A DNA stretch of 64,000 bases from assembly GCF_945859685.1 (NCBI RefSeq), contig NC_079149.1:121493575-121557574 (forward strand). Direction: 5' to 3'. This DNA is from Eupeodes corollae. Lineage: Eukaryota > Arthropoda > Insecta > Diptera > Syrphidae. The translations under genes were made by a program, and so were the position numbers. Shown one piece after another: positions 11,507 to 23,478 of the stretch (position 1 is its first letter; the number at the start of each line of letters is the position of its first letter). The notes under the pieces were generated by a model. That model was given only the letters and a program-made list of their open reading frames with translations. It ran no database searches and had not been told where the DNA came from.

Positions 11507-14500
11507 TATAAATATTTGAGCTCTATTTTTAAGTTTAAATTATTAGTATCTAAAAAAGGCCTATTTATGATAAAAGTCAATTTTATTGTTTACGAAATTG
11601 TCGTATTTTAAATGCCAAATTTTTGTATTCATCAACTCACAAATTTTTCTAAAGTTATCGTCAGAAAAATTCAATTTGGAGACAAACTCATTTCATGCAT
11701 GGAAACATTCATTCAAAGGCTGCTTTTCGACGAATATTAAAAGTAGGGCCTTGAATTTCTTACAGAATATTCTTAAAAATTTCATTTTACATTTTCCAAA
11801 AGAGTCAACATTGTTACACTGGTCCCTATCTTTTTCTTCTCTATTAAATTTCAAATTTAATACATATAATTACATTTTTAATGTACCAATTTTTCCTTAA
11901 TTTCAGGTACGTCTGATATTTTGTCTGTACTAAAAAAGTAAGTTCGTAAATTTTTAAATTTAGATATAAATTCATGTAAAATTGACTAGTTTTATTTTTT
12001 GTATTATATTAAAAGTTTGACTGAACTTTTAATGGTTTACAATTATTAAAAAATATACGTATAATAGGTACTCATAATAAAAAATGGACTAAAACTAAAA
12101 TCCAAAGATTTTTGATTTTTCTCCTGAAAACATAAAAATAAAACATGTTAAGCAGGGAAGCTTTGCACTTTCGTATCTTAGTACTGAAATACCTTCAATA
12201 AAGCATTAAGTTGGTATTAAGCACGTTTAATTGTTTTATGGTCTCAATAAATATGCCAGAATTCTCACAGTAAAAAAACAGAAAAGAGAAACCACTTCCG
12301 TTATCGTAAATATTTTATTACATCACTACAAATTCCCATCAAAACACTTAAAATTTATATCATTTTCTTCCGCACCAAACCACTCTAATAAATGGGACGA
12401 AAAAAATTTAAGGTAACTCTCAGTAATAGGTCCTTTCCTCAAGTACCTACATCCATAACAAAACTATAGATTCTCTCTCTCTCTTGCTGTTTTCCTGTAT
12501 CAGTCGGTACTCAAGTACCACTCAAAAAGTCCTTAAAAATTGCACTTTCCCGCACAAAAATGTAGTCCACATTATTTACCTTGTTTGAATTTCCAAAACG
12601 AATAAGAAAAACAAAACAGAACTATAAACACTACACGCACTTTAAATTTTAACACTTTCCAAGGAAGAATCCTAGGTGAGGTATAATCGTACCTATACTC
12701 AACTCATCCTGATTTATAGACCATTCTAAACAAACACATATGATATTGAGTTTTTTTTGGTTCCTTTAAAAAGTTGACTAAAGTTTTTTTTTGTTGTTGT
12801 CGTTGTTGTTTTCGTACATATTGTTAGCTTCTTAGCAACTCCTTTTTCTGAACTGAAACATCTCTCTTCAATAAACTGCAAAGTTAAAACCCATAAAACC
12901 ATTCATGGCGAAGTTATTGCGCAATAAGGCACGCTATAAATAAAGTTATTTTAAATTTATTAAGTTATAAACTCTACACGTTTATTTTGTTGTTGCCTCG
13001 CGTTGTTGCTGTTATTATTATTGTTGTTGTTGTTGTTTTTGGTTAGGTTGTCTATTTTATGTTAAAAAAACGAAAACACACAAAATAAAACAAGGACCTA
13101 TCGTGTCTTAGATCTTCTCAACTCAAACTCAAAGTCTCTTCACTTCTCCACTTCACTTATAATTCCTAAAGAAAAAACAGAAAAGAAGAACAAAAAAATA
13201 GAAAAGGATAATAAAACAACATAACAAGATACTAAAAATGTCGTCCTTTATGTCGGTCGTCGTTGAAGTTGTCGTATAGCCGTATAGTATTTCGTTCCAA
13301 CATAGGTCCTTGTCATCGTTGTTTCTCTCATCTTTCTCTCGCTCTTTAAATGAGTCATGTCCATGTCCCAATTTACAGTAATTAAACTGCCAAGAACAAC
13401 ACAAAGCACCTAACAAAAATAACAAGGCTAAAAAAGGATAAAAACTTGATTATCTAAAAAATTTTAAATTCAGCTTAAACACCATCCTCCCTCACCCCCC
13501 ATTAGGAGAAAGCACGGCAAAGAAAAAAACGAAGAGTACCTTCTTACCTAGTTCTTCGTCCTTCTGATGTTCTACGTTCTATCAAATGTGCCCATGCTAC
13601 GTATACACTTATAACAACCTCCCCTCCTCGCACACTCAGCCTTCAGCAACTCTTCAGCGCCGCATGTATTTAAAAAGCAAGCAAAGGCTGCGAAGACATG
13701 GAAGGCCAGTTGGGTTACGTCTCTTCTTAAATGTCTTAATTGGAGGCAGTCATCCATGCAGACATGGCTTGGTTTGGTAAACACATAAAAAATGAATAAT
13801 GAACATGAAATCCTTCCGATAGTAACCAAAGAGCACACAGCATAGTTCTTTATAATTACACCAGCAAAAATAGCAAATGAAAAATTAGCCTTGATGGAAG
13901 GTGGTGCAGGGTATTGGTTGGCTATAGAAGGGCTAAGTGCGGAATGGCTACAAAAATTTTCAAAAAAAAAGGAAAATACAAAAATGAAACCTATTTGCCT
14001 CCCCTCGTTTCCATTTTACTATTAGGTAAGGGTAGGGTAGTCTCTCGTTCTCAAAAGGATATCCCAATGGTCTTAGAGTCCTTAAGCGATTGCTCAGCAA
14101 ATTAAAGCTGGCATTTTGGATCTGGCTACATTATACTCTTTGTAGGCTTTCGATGGTGTTTGTGTGTATTGTGTAAATTGTGTACAGCTGATGAAGGCTT
14201 TTATCCTGATGGGAGCTCTAAGTCATAATCCCCCAACGTAAAGACCGGCCAAGGTATAAATTTTAAGGTATTAGCACAAGGCGAGATTGTTAAATGGAAT
14301 TTGATTTGTGTAAGCACCTTGTATACGCTTTTATCGTTGTTGGCGTTGGCGTTGTTGTTACTGTTATATGTTTCTGTTGTTGTCGTCGACGAAGACGTCG
14401 CTGACAACAATGGGCAAGGCTTTGCGCTTTGAAACCTAATAAATCCTTTAAATTGGGGATTGTCCTATTTCTCACATTCATTTTGACCTCTCTTAGTAGC

Positions 14501-17277
14501 TTTCTGTGTTTGTATTCCTCTGTACGCTCCATACCTACACCAGCAAGTTTATAAATAAAATAACACTGGTAATGGGACAACATTACCCACTAAGAAAAAA
14601 AAATCGAAAAACGAAAAAAAGCTTTAACAACAAAAACAACAATGAGAACAAAAAAAAACATAGAAAGGAATGTTCATCAAAAGTAATGGTACTCTGCAGG
14701 ACATTTTATGTCCTTGAACAGTAGGTAAGTAAATTAGAGGAAAGTATCTACTTAGAAAAGTTTTTTTTTATTTTTATTTTTCGTTTTTGTTTTTCCTTTT
14801 TTATTTATTTTAACTTTGTCATTAAGGACTCAGGGCATTGTGAATTGAGCCAATTTTAAACTTTTTGGTGATGTTACCTTGCTTACGGATTAAGGGACAT
14901 TTTACTTTGTGTAAAGAAGCTTATCCTAAATCTTGGATTTGAATTTTGCAAATTTTATCATTCTTTCAACAAAAAAAGAAAGAAAGAAATTAGGTTGTGT
15001 TTTGTGCTCGTTTCTTTATCAAGAGGAGAGTAAGGGGCCTAATGGATATATACACAAACAGACCATGTCACATAGAATGTAATTTTTGTAGCCAAAAAAT
15101 CAAGAAATGGAAAACATCTCAGATATGCCGTGAAGAATTAAATTATTTAATTTGGCTTGTTTTTTCTTTCTATTTGAAAATATTTTCGTCCTAGAATGAT
15201 AATTTCTATCTCCTTCCCTTTATACGATTAAAATATGGCAGAATTTCTATAAATAGTAGGTGGAGGGGGACCTATCCAATATTTAACTAATTCCTCAACA
15301 GCTTGAAAAATTTATTTGTATACGATAAAAATGTGAAGTTCAAGCTGTTGCTATATAATCATGCATCCTTCGCCATCTACATATATCCTTTTTATGTCCT
15401 TTTAAACGGCCTATACATATGGTGGCAAGAAAACATATTATTACGACAACGACGACGATGAGCGACAAATCGAAGTTAGGAAAACGAGGGGGAAAAGTGT
15501 AAGTTGAATATAGAAAAACGATTACTTACTGTGATTTAGGGCATCAGCTATATGCTCCCGTCAAATACTCCACCCCATCATCATCACATCGATAAGCGCA
15601 GCACCGTTAAATATGGAATAGCTATTTTTGGCAGAAGGTTTATTAGATCAAGGGTATATTATCATTATTATTGGTTATGAGATACATTTCCATCATCAAC
15701 CTTACCTAAACTAAACCCCTCTGGATGTGATGATGGTGTATTACGTCACTCGAATGAAAGACGCCGTTCATAAAAAAGGGGTTGCTTTTCGATATTCTTT
15801 CCATATTTTTACCAATATGTCATTCATAAAAGCTTAAAAGCAAAACCATTTAAGATTATACAAACATATACTCATTGCATCAGGATTCATGTACATTCTT
15901 CATATTGATACGATATATGTATGGTTCGTTCGTACAAGGTTATGAACTATTTTTGTATTATACTTGATTCAACCTCAATATAAAATAAAATAATATATTG
16001 GGTTGACACTGGGGTATTCAATCATTTTGAAAAACAAGATGAGTTTGCGTTTTCAATAAGGAATATAAAGAATTTTAAATTTTGGGAAGAATAATAACCA
16101 AGGGAGTTGATGAAAATTTTAGTTTCTTCAATTTGCGAAGATTCAGGTGGGGGCAATTGAATTATGATTAAGAATTTAAAGGAAATCAATCTTGATTTTT
16201 ATAATATGTGAAATTTAATGTTTTAATGTTTTTTTTTTCATTTAAAAGATTTATAAAGAAAAAATATTCCACAATAAAACTTTCAACTTAGAAAATTTTA
16301 CTGATTCATAAAAAGATACACATTTTTAACTCATTAAAAATTCTTTTTTAGTAGAATAGAGTTTAACATTTTTATTTAAAAACAGACTAAGCGTACTTTG
16401 GAAAAAAACTTTAAAAGCAATTTTTAACGTTTTTGGTTGCTAAAAGAATTAAATTTTTTCAATAAGGCAAGATCTTAAGAGAAAAGAAATTCAAATAGAA
16501 AAAAAACTTTTGAAAGACTTAAGTTTTATTTTTGGCACATTTGAATTTTATGAAAGCAATAACGGAATACAAAAAATGTACTAGATCTTCACAATAATAT
16601 TGTACGAGAAAATTAATAATTTTTAAAATAAAACCTATACATTATTTTCAATTAAACAATATTTACCATTTACCGGCTGCTGAAATCTTCATAAGGTATA
16701 CAAATATACCTGTGCTTAAATAAGTTTTGTTCTCAAAGTTTTCAGGCTGAACAAATATTCTTGTAGTTTCTTTTATTTATAAAAAAATATCAGTTGATTA
16801 CTTAAAAATGTGTGTAACAAAAAATGTTATTTAAATCAATTGCTCATTTTTTCGTTCGATGTTTAAATAACAATAATTAAAATACATCGCACAAATTTAT
16901 CCAAATGCACCTAAATTGAAGATTTAAAAAATTACCTGAAAAATAAGTTTTTCATCAAGATTTAAATGTTATATGATTTCTTAAAAAAACTTTAAGTTAG
17001 AGGGGTTTTATTTAAATCATTTTTTCATATATAAACATTTTCAATTTGTGTTAAAATATATTGTTGGCATGCAGTTATTTAGAATATATAAATTTAAATT
17101 TTATAAAGAAATTGTAGACGAATATTCGAGAAATCGAAATTTGAAAAAAAATAATATTTTTTAGAGGAAATTTAATAAAAATCTATGGGTTCATTTTCAA
17201 GAACATTCGAATTTTCGATTTTTGACCATAAAATTGTATGGCGAGTTCTTTAATTTTAAGTCTTAGAAAATTAAAAA
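11507..17277. other. Long gene-poor stretch with simple repeats
   Basis: No credible exon was found. There is a (GTT)n-type tract at about 12992-13040, with shorter ones near 12794-12815 and 14335-14400. The block at about 12400-14700 is less A/T-extreme and contains candidate short frames on both strands (13572-13838 minus, 13586-13780 plus) that overlap each other and show no family signature. 15200-17277 is featureless A+T-rich sequence. Confidence 0.45.
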
Positions 17278-17575
17278 TATGCCTAACGTGAAGAAGACAT
17301 GAAAAGTCTTCAAATTGAAGGTTAATTCATAACTTAACCAGCAAAACTATTTAACATAATTGTAAAAAAAATGCTACAAATTTACTGTAAAACTTCAGTT
17401 TATTGTTTTTTTTTTTAATGAAATTTGCTCATGCAACTCTAAAAAAAATAAAACAAAACAAAACAGATTGTCTTGAATTATAAAATAAAAAAAAAGAACT
17501 TATTTAATAAAAAATATTTTCCAATTTTTAAAAAATGTTGAATAAAGGGTGGTTTTAAAAATTCATTAAGTGCGT
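17278..17575 (+). repeat. Dispersed repeat, copy 1 (pairs with 23160-23478)
   Basis: The order of phrases is shared with the region 5.9 kb downstream in the same orientation: TCTTCAAATT...AAGGT, ATAACTT(A/G)ACCA, ACTATTTAAC, ACAAATTTACTGTAA, AAATTTGCTCAT, AAAGAACTTATTTAATA, ATATTTTCCAAT, AAATGTTGAATAAAG, and finally AGGGTGGTTTTA(A/G)AAATTC. The copies are clearly related but interrupted by small indels, so they are old. No coding content was seen. It sits immediately upstream of the LINE at 17645. Confidence 0.8.
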
Positions 17576-17644
17576 AATTGTTATCGATTTTTGTATAAAC
17601 ACTATTTGTAATAATTTTGCCTTATTTTTCCAATAAAATTTTGC

Positions 17645-18695
17645 TGACTTGGAAATAAATTCCGATCAAGATTTTAATAATTTCAATTCTAATATAAATG
17701 CTGTTGATATAAATGTTTGTTTATCTTAAGATTATGTGTTGTCAGCTTTATCATCTCTGGACAACAGTTTCTCCGCTGCAGCAGATAATATTTCTTTACT
17801 TCTTTTAAAATTTTGTAAATACAATTTAGCATCTCCAATGTGTTATTTTCAATATGTCTTTGAGAAAAGATACTTGGAAACATTCTCTGATTACTCCTCT
17901 GCATAAATCTGCATCTAGGGAATATGTGAAAAGTTATAGACCTATTGCTAAATTTCATTTAATTCCAAAAGTGTTTGAAGCAATTGCTAAAAATAAACGA
18001 TATAATTTAATTCGAAATCATATTTCTCACCATCAGCATGGCCTTATGAGTGGTAGCTCGACAGCAAGCAATTAATAAATATTTACGAATTAATGTCTTT
18101 GTTGCTAAGAAAATCGATTTGCAAGTCAACGTTATTTACACCGATTTTTCAAATGCATTTGATCGTGTGCAGCACAATATTTCTTTGAAAAAACTGCTAA
18201 CATTTCACTCTCTCCTTGACTGGAATAAAAGTCATTTGGTTGGACGTAGTCAATATGTTAAAATTTGTGAAGTTTTTGTCAAATAAAATAATAAACTTTT
18301 CAAGTGTTCCTCAACGCATTCACCTTGGGTAACTCCTTTTCATTCTTATTATTTTAACATAGATTGTTCTACTTCGCTATCAATGTTTAATATTAACGTA
18401 CCCTCTCGTAGTTTGCGACCTAGAGATGGAAATTTTGTACATGTTCCTTTTCATAGTACACATTTTGATAAAAACAATCCAACTACTGACTTCTGTATTG
18501 CTTTTTATGAATTTGATTTTTTAATTGATTTTAATAATAGTAGGTTAAATATTTAGAAAAATGTATTAAATTGTTATATTTAAAGTTAATTATATCGAAC
18601 TCATATGTTATAAATCTTATTATTATTTGATTAAATTGTAGTCTCCATAAAGTCATGTTACTTGAAAGACAAAAATAAATAAATAATATATTAAA
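17645..18695 (+). mobile_element. LINE fragment: truncated reverse transcriptase and 3' tail
   Basis: Frames combine into an RT domain with internal damage. DYVLSALSSLDNSFSAAADNI (about 17733-17795) is followed by a frameshift. Then SLITPLHKSASREYVKSYRPI (about 17887-17947) matches the fingers motif of non-LTR RTs. HHQHGLMSGSSTASN follows with a stop, and another frame carries VIYTDFSNAFDRVQHN (about 18130-18180), in which the Asp of TDF is the first RT catalytic residue. The palm motif with the second Asp pair is absent. Sequence jumps near 18290-18390 to a C-terminal type segment, VPSRSLRPRDGNFVHVPFHST, ending at the stop near 18553. The A/T-rich 3' UTR ends in AAATAAATAAATAA (about 18674-18688), a typical LINE tail. 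The element is 5'-truncated and internally deleted. CR1/Jockey-like affinity is a guess from style. Confidence 0.85.
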
Positions 18696-21194
18696 ACTAT
18701 CATTAGATATTATATAAAAATAGTGCTTAAAATATCCTAAAAATCTCAAATCCATCAAGTTTAAGGAAATTAATTTAAACGGCTTAAATACTACTTTGAG
18801 GTAACAAGTATTTCGTCGTATCTTAAGAATGTCTCATTTTAGTTTAATTTAAATCTCAAGTTCGATTTTTTAATATTCCAAAACTTCTTATAATAACTTG
18901 TGCCTTCATACATCGCTAGAAAAAAAAGACCTATAAGAGCTACATCTCCAATTATTTTTCCTTCATTCTGAGCTTCATTCTATTAAAACTTTGAAATTTG
19001 TTTTTGTTTTTTTTCTCAACAAATTTATCTTCCCATTTTACAAACTTTTTATACTTACAAAGATAATGTGTGTAAAAATTGGATACTAAACAAAACAATT
19101 TAAAAACTTCTCGTATCTCCCATCTCATTGTATACTCATTTTTTTCCTTATAAATTTATATATATATGTTTGTAGTATGTGTTTTAGGTAACTACCTGAT
19201 GCTATAGGTACCTAACATACATATATGTATAACTTTTTGAATGAAACCAAACAATTTGTAGATAAGTTGAGTGGTAAAAAATGTTACCAAGAATGTATAC
19301 TTAAATGTATCTAGTACCTAACCTATTATAAGATGTAATGTTATCTTCTCTATAACAACCCTTGTAACAATGGAATTACAACCTCTTTCCCCAATATATA
19401 GGTATCCGGTTTTGTTCCTTATGTTTTTTTTTTTGCAAACATAACCTAGATAAATTCTTCTGTTGACATCGTCAAAGTATCTATCCCTATATTTGCATCT
19501 TTCGTTCCATCTTTCTGATGTATAGATACATAGCTTAAAATAGATATATGTTAGATTGCCACCACTTTCTTGTACTCTGTGTTTTTATCACACTAAAGTA
19601 GGGTAGTAACTAAACCTATCTATATCTACCTTAACCCTTATTTTACATGAATGAAATGAAGAAGAAAACATCACACTCTAAAAATACTGTCTAATGGCAC
19701 AATGACAGTACACGCATGTCGTTGTCATCATTGGCGGTGTGTTAACTAACTTAAGCTACTTCCTATCCAAAAATTGCATGTTTCTTAAGGAAATCAATTT
19801 GTAATTTATGTTAATTTATTATCTCTATTTTTAATTCTTCCTCAAAAATGTGTGTCAAGTCAAGGACATTGAATATTTGTACTTCTCATAGTTTTTTTTG
19901 TTGCTCCATTTCCATAAAAAAATATTTAAAGATACAAATTATCAACGAATTTGTACCTACAAATAGGTTTTCCATTCAAAATAGGTGTACTAGGTATGCT
20001 AAGATTGTTTCGAGAGTAAATTCGTTCTAGTACTTGGCACTACAATATTTTCCTTTTTTGGTTTAGGTATTAAGGGATGATCTATGACAGGTAGTTTTAG
20101 ATATAGTGTACACACCTTGCACCATGATGTTTTTAAAAAGGAAATTTTCACTTTTTTCTCTCTCTCTCTTCTCCTTCCAACAAAAAAAGGACGACATCCA
20201 ATTCCAATTTTCCCAGATAAAAAGGACCAAATGTGGAAAGTATAAAATATTAGAGAGAGGGTAAAAGGCGATGTCAGAGAGAAAATGAAATCCAATTTAA
20301 AAGGAAATTTTAAATGCGCAATCTCGACGAAAGACTTGATTTTATGAGCGAATATTCTTCTTTTCTTTTAAAAAATTAAAAAAGGATAATAGATCGATTT
20401 GAGTGAAAATTGAATGGGAAATTTAATTTTCAACTCTTAGCTGGGATGATTTGTAGCTCTGTGTTCTTAAAGTAAAGTTATTGAAAAATGTACTTGATAC
20501 TTTTCCCTAGAATGGTTTTATTGATGTTGGGCAAGATCAATGTTTAGATTGATTGATTAAATAATTTTTTTATTATTCGAAAGTTGAATTAATATTTATA
20601 AATGAGAAATTTGCTTTCAAAGAAGATTTATGTTTTTTTTGTTCACATAAAACATGAATTATTTTAAGGTGAGGTTTTAAGACGATCCCGAAAAATTAAG
20701 CAAATTGCTATGAACTTTTATTTTGATTTATTTAATTACTTACTAAAAATGAGCAGCTCTTACCATTGTAGAAAAATATATTTAAGAAACCTTCCTCAGT
20801 TTTAATATTGCTTACTGACACTTAAAATGGTTCTATTTTCTATTTTCTGGTTATTGAATTCATGCAAAAATTATTTCTTTTTAAATTTTGAAACGGAATT
20901 ATTTTTAAATTTTTAAATCAATAAAGTCATAATAAAGGAAATAAAATAGGCATACAAAAATATTTCCAAGAAGAATAAACTGTTTAATGTTTTTCTTATA
21001 TGAAATGAAACAAAAATTAAAACATGAAATTGTGCTGTCAAGGATGTTTTTAATTATTTTGTAAAAAAATGGACTACTGAAGAAAAAAATTAAAACAAAA
21101 CCATTTTTCCTAGGTTAATGGTTCTTTGAAAGAAAATAATTTTAAAACAAAACTTTTAAAATTACCATTACAATTATTATACAATTACATTTGT
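18696..21194. other. No recognisable gene
   Basis: A+T-rich DNA with no conserved motif, RNA gene or terminal repeat that I recognise. Short frames such as 19999-20295 (minus) lie in poly-purine/pyrimidine tracts and look random. Confidence 0.45.
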
Positions 21195-21260
21195 AAGTAT
21201 TATTGTAACGATTACAATTTTTAAGTATTATTGTAACGATTACAATTTTTAAGTATAATT
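21195..21260. repeat. 28-bp tandem repeat carrying an inverted repeat
   Basis: The unit AAGTATTATTGTAACG + ATTACAATTTTT (28 bases) starts at 21195 and again at 21223. A third, partial and diverged start is at 21251 (AAGTATAATTTT). Each full unit contains the perfect inverted repeat ATTGTAA-CGA-TTACAAT. Confidence 0.85.
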
Positions 21261-21500
21261 TTAATGGCTACAATGTGTTTCCAAAACATTTAAGGAATTT
21301 TTCACAAAACTTTAAGAGCCTATAAATAAAGCTTTCGAGATCAATAATTAGATATTCAATTTTCTTAGGTCAGAAACTTAAACCTGGTCACAATAAGAGT
21401 TCTAACGAAATTGTCGCTAGTCCCGATTAGATGTTGTTAAAATTTAAATGTTTATTATTTTGAATATCGATTGTAGTCTTTGAACTTGTTTTGAGTTTTA

Positions 21501-21523
21501 AAAGGTGATTTTTTAAAAGCTAT
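21501..21523 (+). repeat. Left terminal inverted repeat of the mariner-like element
   Basis: AAAGGTGATTTTTTAAAAGC pairs with the right end at 22788-22807; 13 of the first 14 bases match. It is flanked on the outside by TA, the expected target duplication of this superfamily. Confidence 0.85.
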
Positions 21524-21559
21524 ATAAAAGTTTTTCAAAAAAAAAAAAACACATTAAAT

Positions 21560-21928
21560 TCAGAACAATGCATGAAGTCTTTATTTGAATCGATAGTACG
21601 ATCCATATAACTAAATGTTTAAAGATTGTTTCACTCAAAATCTTGCTGCTCCTCAAATGGTCCATCCGCGGGCTTGTATGTATAGACATAAGCTTTAACA
21701 TAGCCTCACAAAAAATAATCTAAAGGCGTTAAATCGCACAATCTATTCAGCCAATTGACCAGTCTCGAACGTGGAATAAAATGTTCACTGAACTTGCCTC
21801 TCAATAAGTTTATTGTTGCACGTGCTGTTTGGCATGTGGCACCGCCGCCGTCTTGTTGAAGCCACATGTCATGAAAGTCAAGCTCTTGAATTTTGGGGAA
21901 AAAAAATTGGATATCAACTGAAAGTAGC
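21560..21928 (-). pseudogene. Extra partial transposase copy within the mariner-like element
   Basis: This segment repeats the C-terminal half of the transposase that also lies at 21929-22385, in the same orientation and end to end. Both copies start (+ strand) with ACAATGCATGAAGTCTTTAT and end just after TTGGATATCA(A/T)CTGAAAGTAGC. The copy reads PKIQELDFHDMWLQQDG, then LLRGKFSEHFI and CDLTPLDYFL on the minus strand, and lacks the frameshift found in the other copy. It has lost about 100 bases, corresponding to 22036-22136 of the other copy, at a CGC/GCGGGC microhomology. The two copies share the same two-codon insertion after QQDG, so the duplication came after that change. Confidence 0.85.
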
Positions 21929-22515
21929 ACTCAAAACAATGCATGAAGTCTTTATTTAAACCGATAGTTCGATCCATATAATTAAATGTTTAGAGATTGT
22001 TTCACGCAAAATATGTCTGCGCCTCAAATGGTCCATCCGCTTAATCCAATTTTGGTATACTCTTTCCAAAATTTCGGCCGGTATCTCACGAATGAATACT
22101 TCAATATTGTCTTCCAATACGTCAATTAAAGCGGGCTTGTCTGTATAGACATGAGCTTTAACATAGCCCCACAAAAAAAAGTCTAAAGGCGTTAAATCAC
22201 ACAATCTATTCATCCAATTGACCGGTCCCGAACTTGAAATAAAATGTTCGCCGAAATTGCCTTTTAATAAGTCCATTGTTGCACGTGCTGTTTGGGATGT
22301 GGCACCTACGCCGTCTTGTTGAGACCACATGTCATAAAAGTCAAGCTCTTGAATTCTGGGGAAAAAAAGTTGGATATCATCTGAAAGTAGCTCACACCAT
22401 TCACAGTTACGTTAAGATTCGCATCATCTTTGAAGAAGTACGGTCCAATGATGCCACCAGCCCATAAATCGCGCCAAACTGTGACTTTTTGTGGATGCAT
22501 TGGTAGCTCTTGCAA
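21929..22515 (-). pseudogene. Main transposase remnant of the mariner-like element
   Basis: On the minus strand the frame from 22515 gives HPQKVTVW, GGIIGPYFFKDDANLNVTVN and SYFQMISNFFSPEF. A single-base shift near 22330 moves into the frame carrying MWSQQDG, GNFGEHFISSSGPVNWMN, CDLTPLDFFLWGYVKAHVY, IDVLEDNIEVFIREIPAEIL and NWIKRMDHLRR. These are the middle and C-terminal parts of a Tc1/mariner superfamily DDE transposase. The usual protein is about 340-350 residues; roughly the first half is absent between here and the right end at 22807. Confidence 0.85.
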
Positions 22516-22787
22516 TACTTCTGTCTAATACTCACTCCAAAATCGACAATTCTACTTATAAACGTTCTCATTCAATTGAGATAAAAATGAAGGTTAAACT
22601 GACCTTAAAATGGAAGATGCGCGCAATGAACTTTCTTAACAGAACACGCATTTCGATAAAAAAAATTCCATAGTTTGCAAGCGTTGTTTGTTTTTAAGAC
22701 AGTTCATTTTTAAATTATAGAAAAAACTGAAGATGTTTGCCAATAAAACAAAACACAAAACGTTCGCTTTTATTATAGTAAGAATTA

Positions 22788-22807
22788 ATAGCCAAAAAAT
22801 CACCCTT
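22788..22807 (-). repeat. Right terminal inverted repeat of the mariner-like element
   Basis: On the minus strand this reads AAGGGTGATTTTTTGGCTAT, the partner of the left end. It is flanked on the outside by TA at 22808-22809. Confidence 0.85.
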
Positions 22808-23159
22808 TACATATATCGCAAGTAAAAAATGTTTTGTATTTAAGTCTTTTCTACACATCCCCACGTTACTCCACCTTGAAACGAAAGTTTACTCGCACCT
22901 TACAAATTAAATAAATATCAATGTTTTGAAGTATCGTTTTATTATTTTTTAAAACTTTATAATTAATAATGAGCTAATCAAACGAAAAAAATTTCAAGTT
23001 CTTTCCCAAATGCGATGTTTTATTTAAATCTCAAGTAAAACATTTCTTTTAAATGTCAAAAAATTTTTGACAATTTCATTTCTTTTATATTCAAAATATC
23101 ATAAACATTTACCTAAAGAATTTGAACAAAATTGTCCAATTACATTTTTAGCTGTACAT

Positions 23160-23478
23160 AACCAACAAATTATAGGACAAGAAAAGCTCTTCAAATTTAA
23201 GGTAAATTGATAACTTGACCATCAACACTATTTAACGTACCTAATTGTAAAAAACTTTTTACAAATTTACTGTAATACTTCAATTTCTTAGTTCTTAATT
23301 TTTTTTCAAAATTAAATTTGCTCATTTGACTCTGAAAAAAAAAATCAAAAAAACATTGTTTTCAAAATATATAAAACAAACAAAGAACTTATTTAATATG
23401 CAATATTTTCCAATATTTCAAAAATGTTGAATAAAGTTTTATAGGGTGGTTTTAGAAATTCTTTAAGTTTTTAAAGGA
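23160..23478 (+). repeat. Dispersed repeat, copy 2 (pairs with 17278-17575)
   Basis: Same phrase order and orientation as copy 1, ending in AGGGTGGTTTTAGAAATTC. The unshared flanks on both sides delimit a unit of about 300 bases. It lies about 350 bases beyond the right end of the mariner-like element. Confidence 0.8.

Larger units (their letters stand above)
21501..22807 (-). mobile_element. Mariner-like (DD41D-type) element, complete ends, defective interior
   Basis: Both termini are present. After a TA at 21499-21500 the left end reads AAAGGTGATTTTTT..GCTAT. The reverse complement of the right end, inside the TA at 22808-22809, reads AAGGGTGATTTTTTGGCTAT. The transposase lies on the minus strand. 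It begins at about 22515 with HPQKVTVW..LWAGGIIGPYFF, then QQDG (second catalytic Asp), TARATMDLLKGNFGEHFI, and CDLTPLDFFLWGYVKAHVY (third Asp), ending near RMDHLRR. Spacing between the last two Asps is 43 residues, including an apparent two-residue insertion after QQDG, so the parental type would be DD41D, as in the rosa-like group. The N-terminal half, with the DNA-binding domain and first Asp, is missing. A frameshift near 22330 and a partial internal duplication (next entries) confirm it is inactive. Length (about 1.3 kb) matches a full mariner only because the duplication offsets the deletion. Confidence 0.88.
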
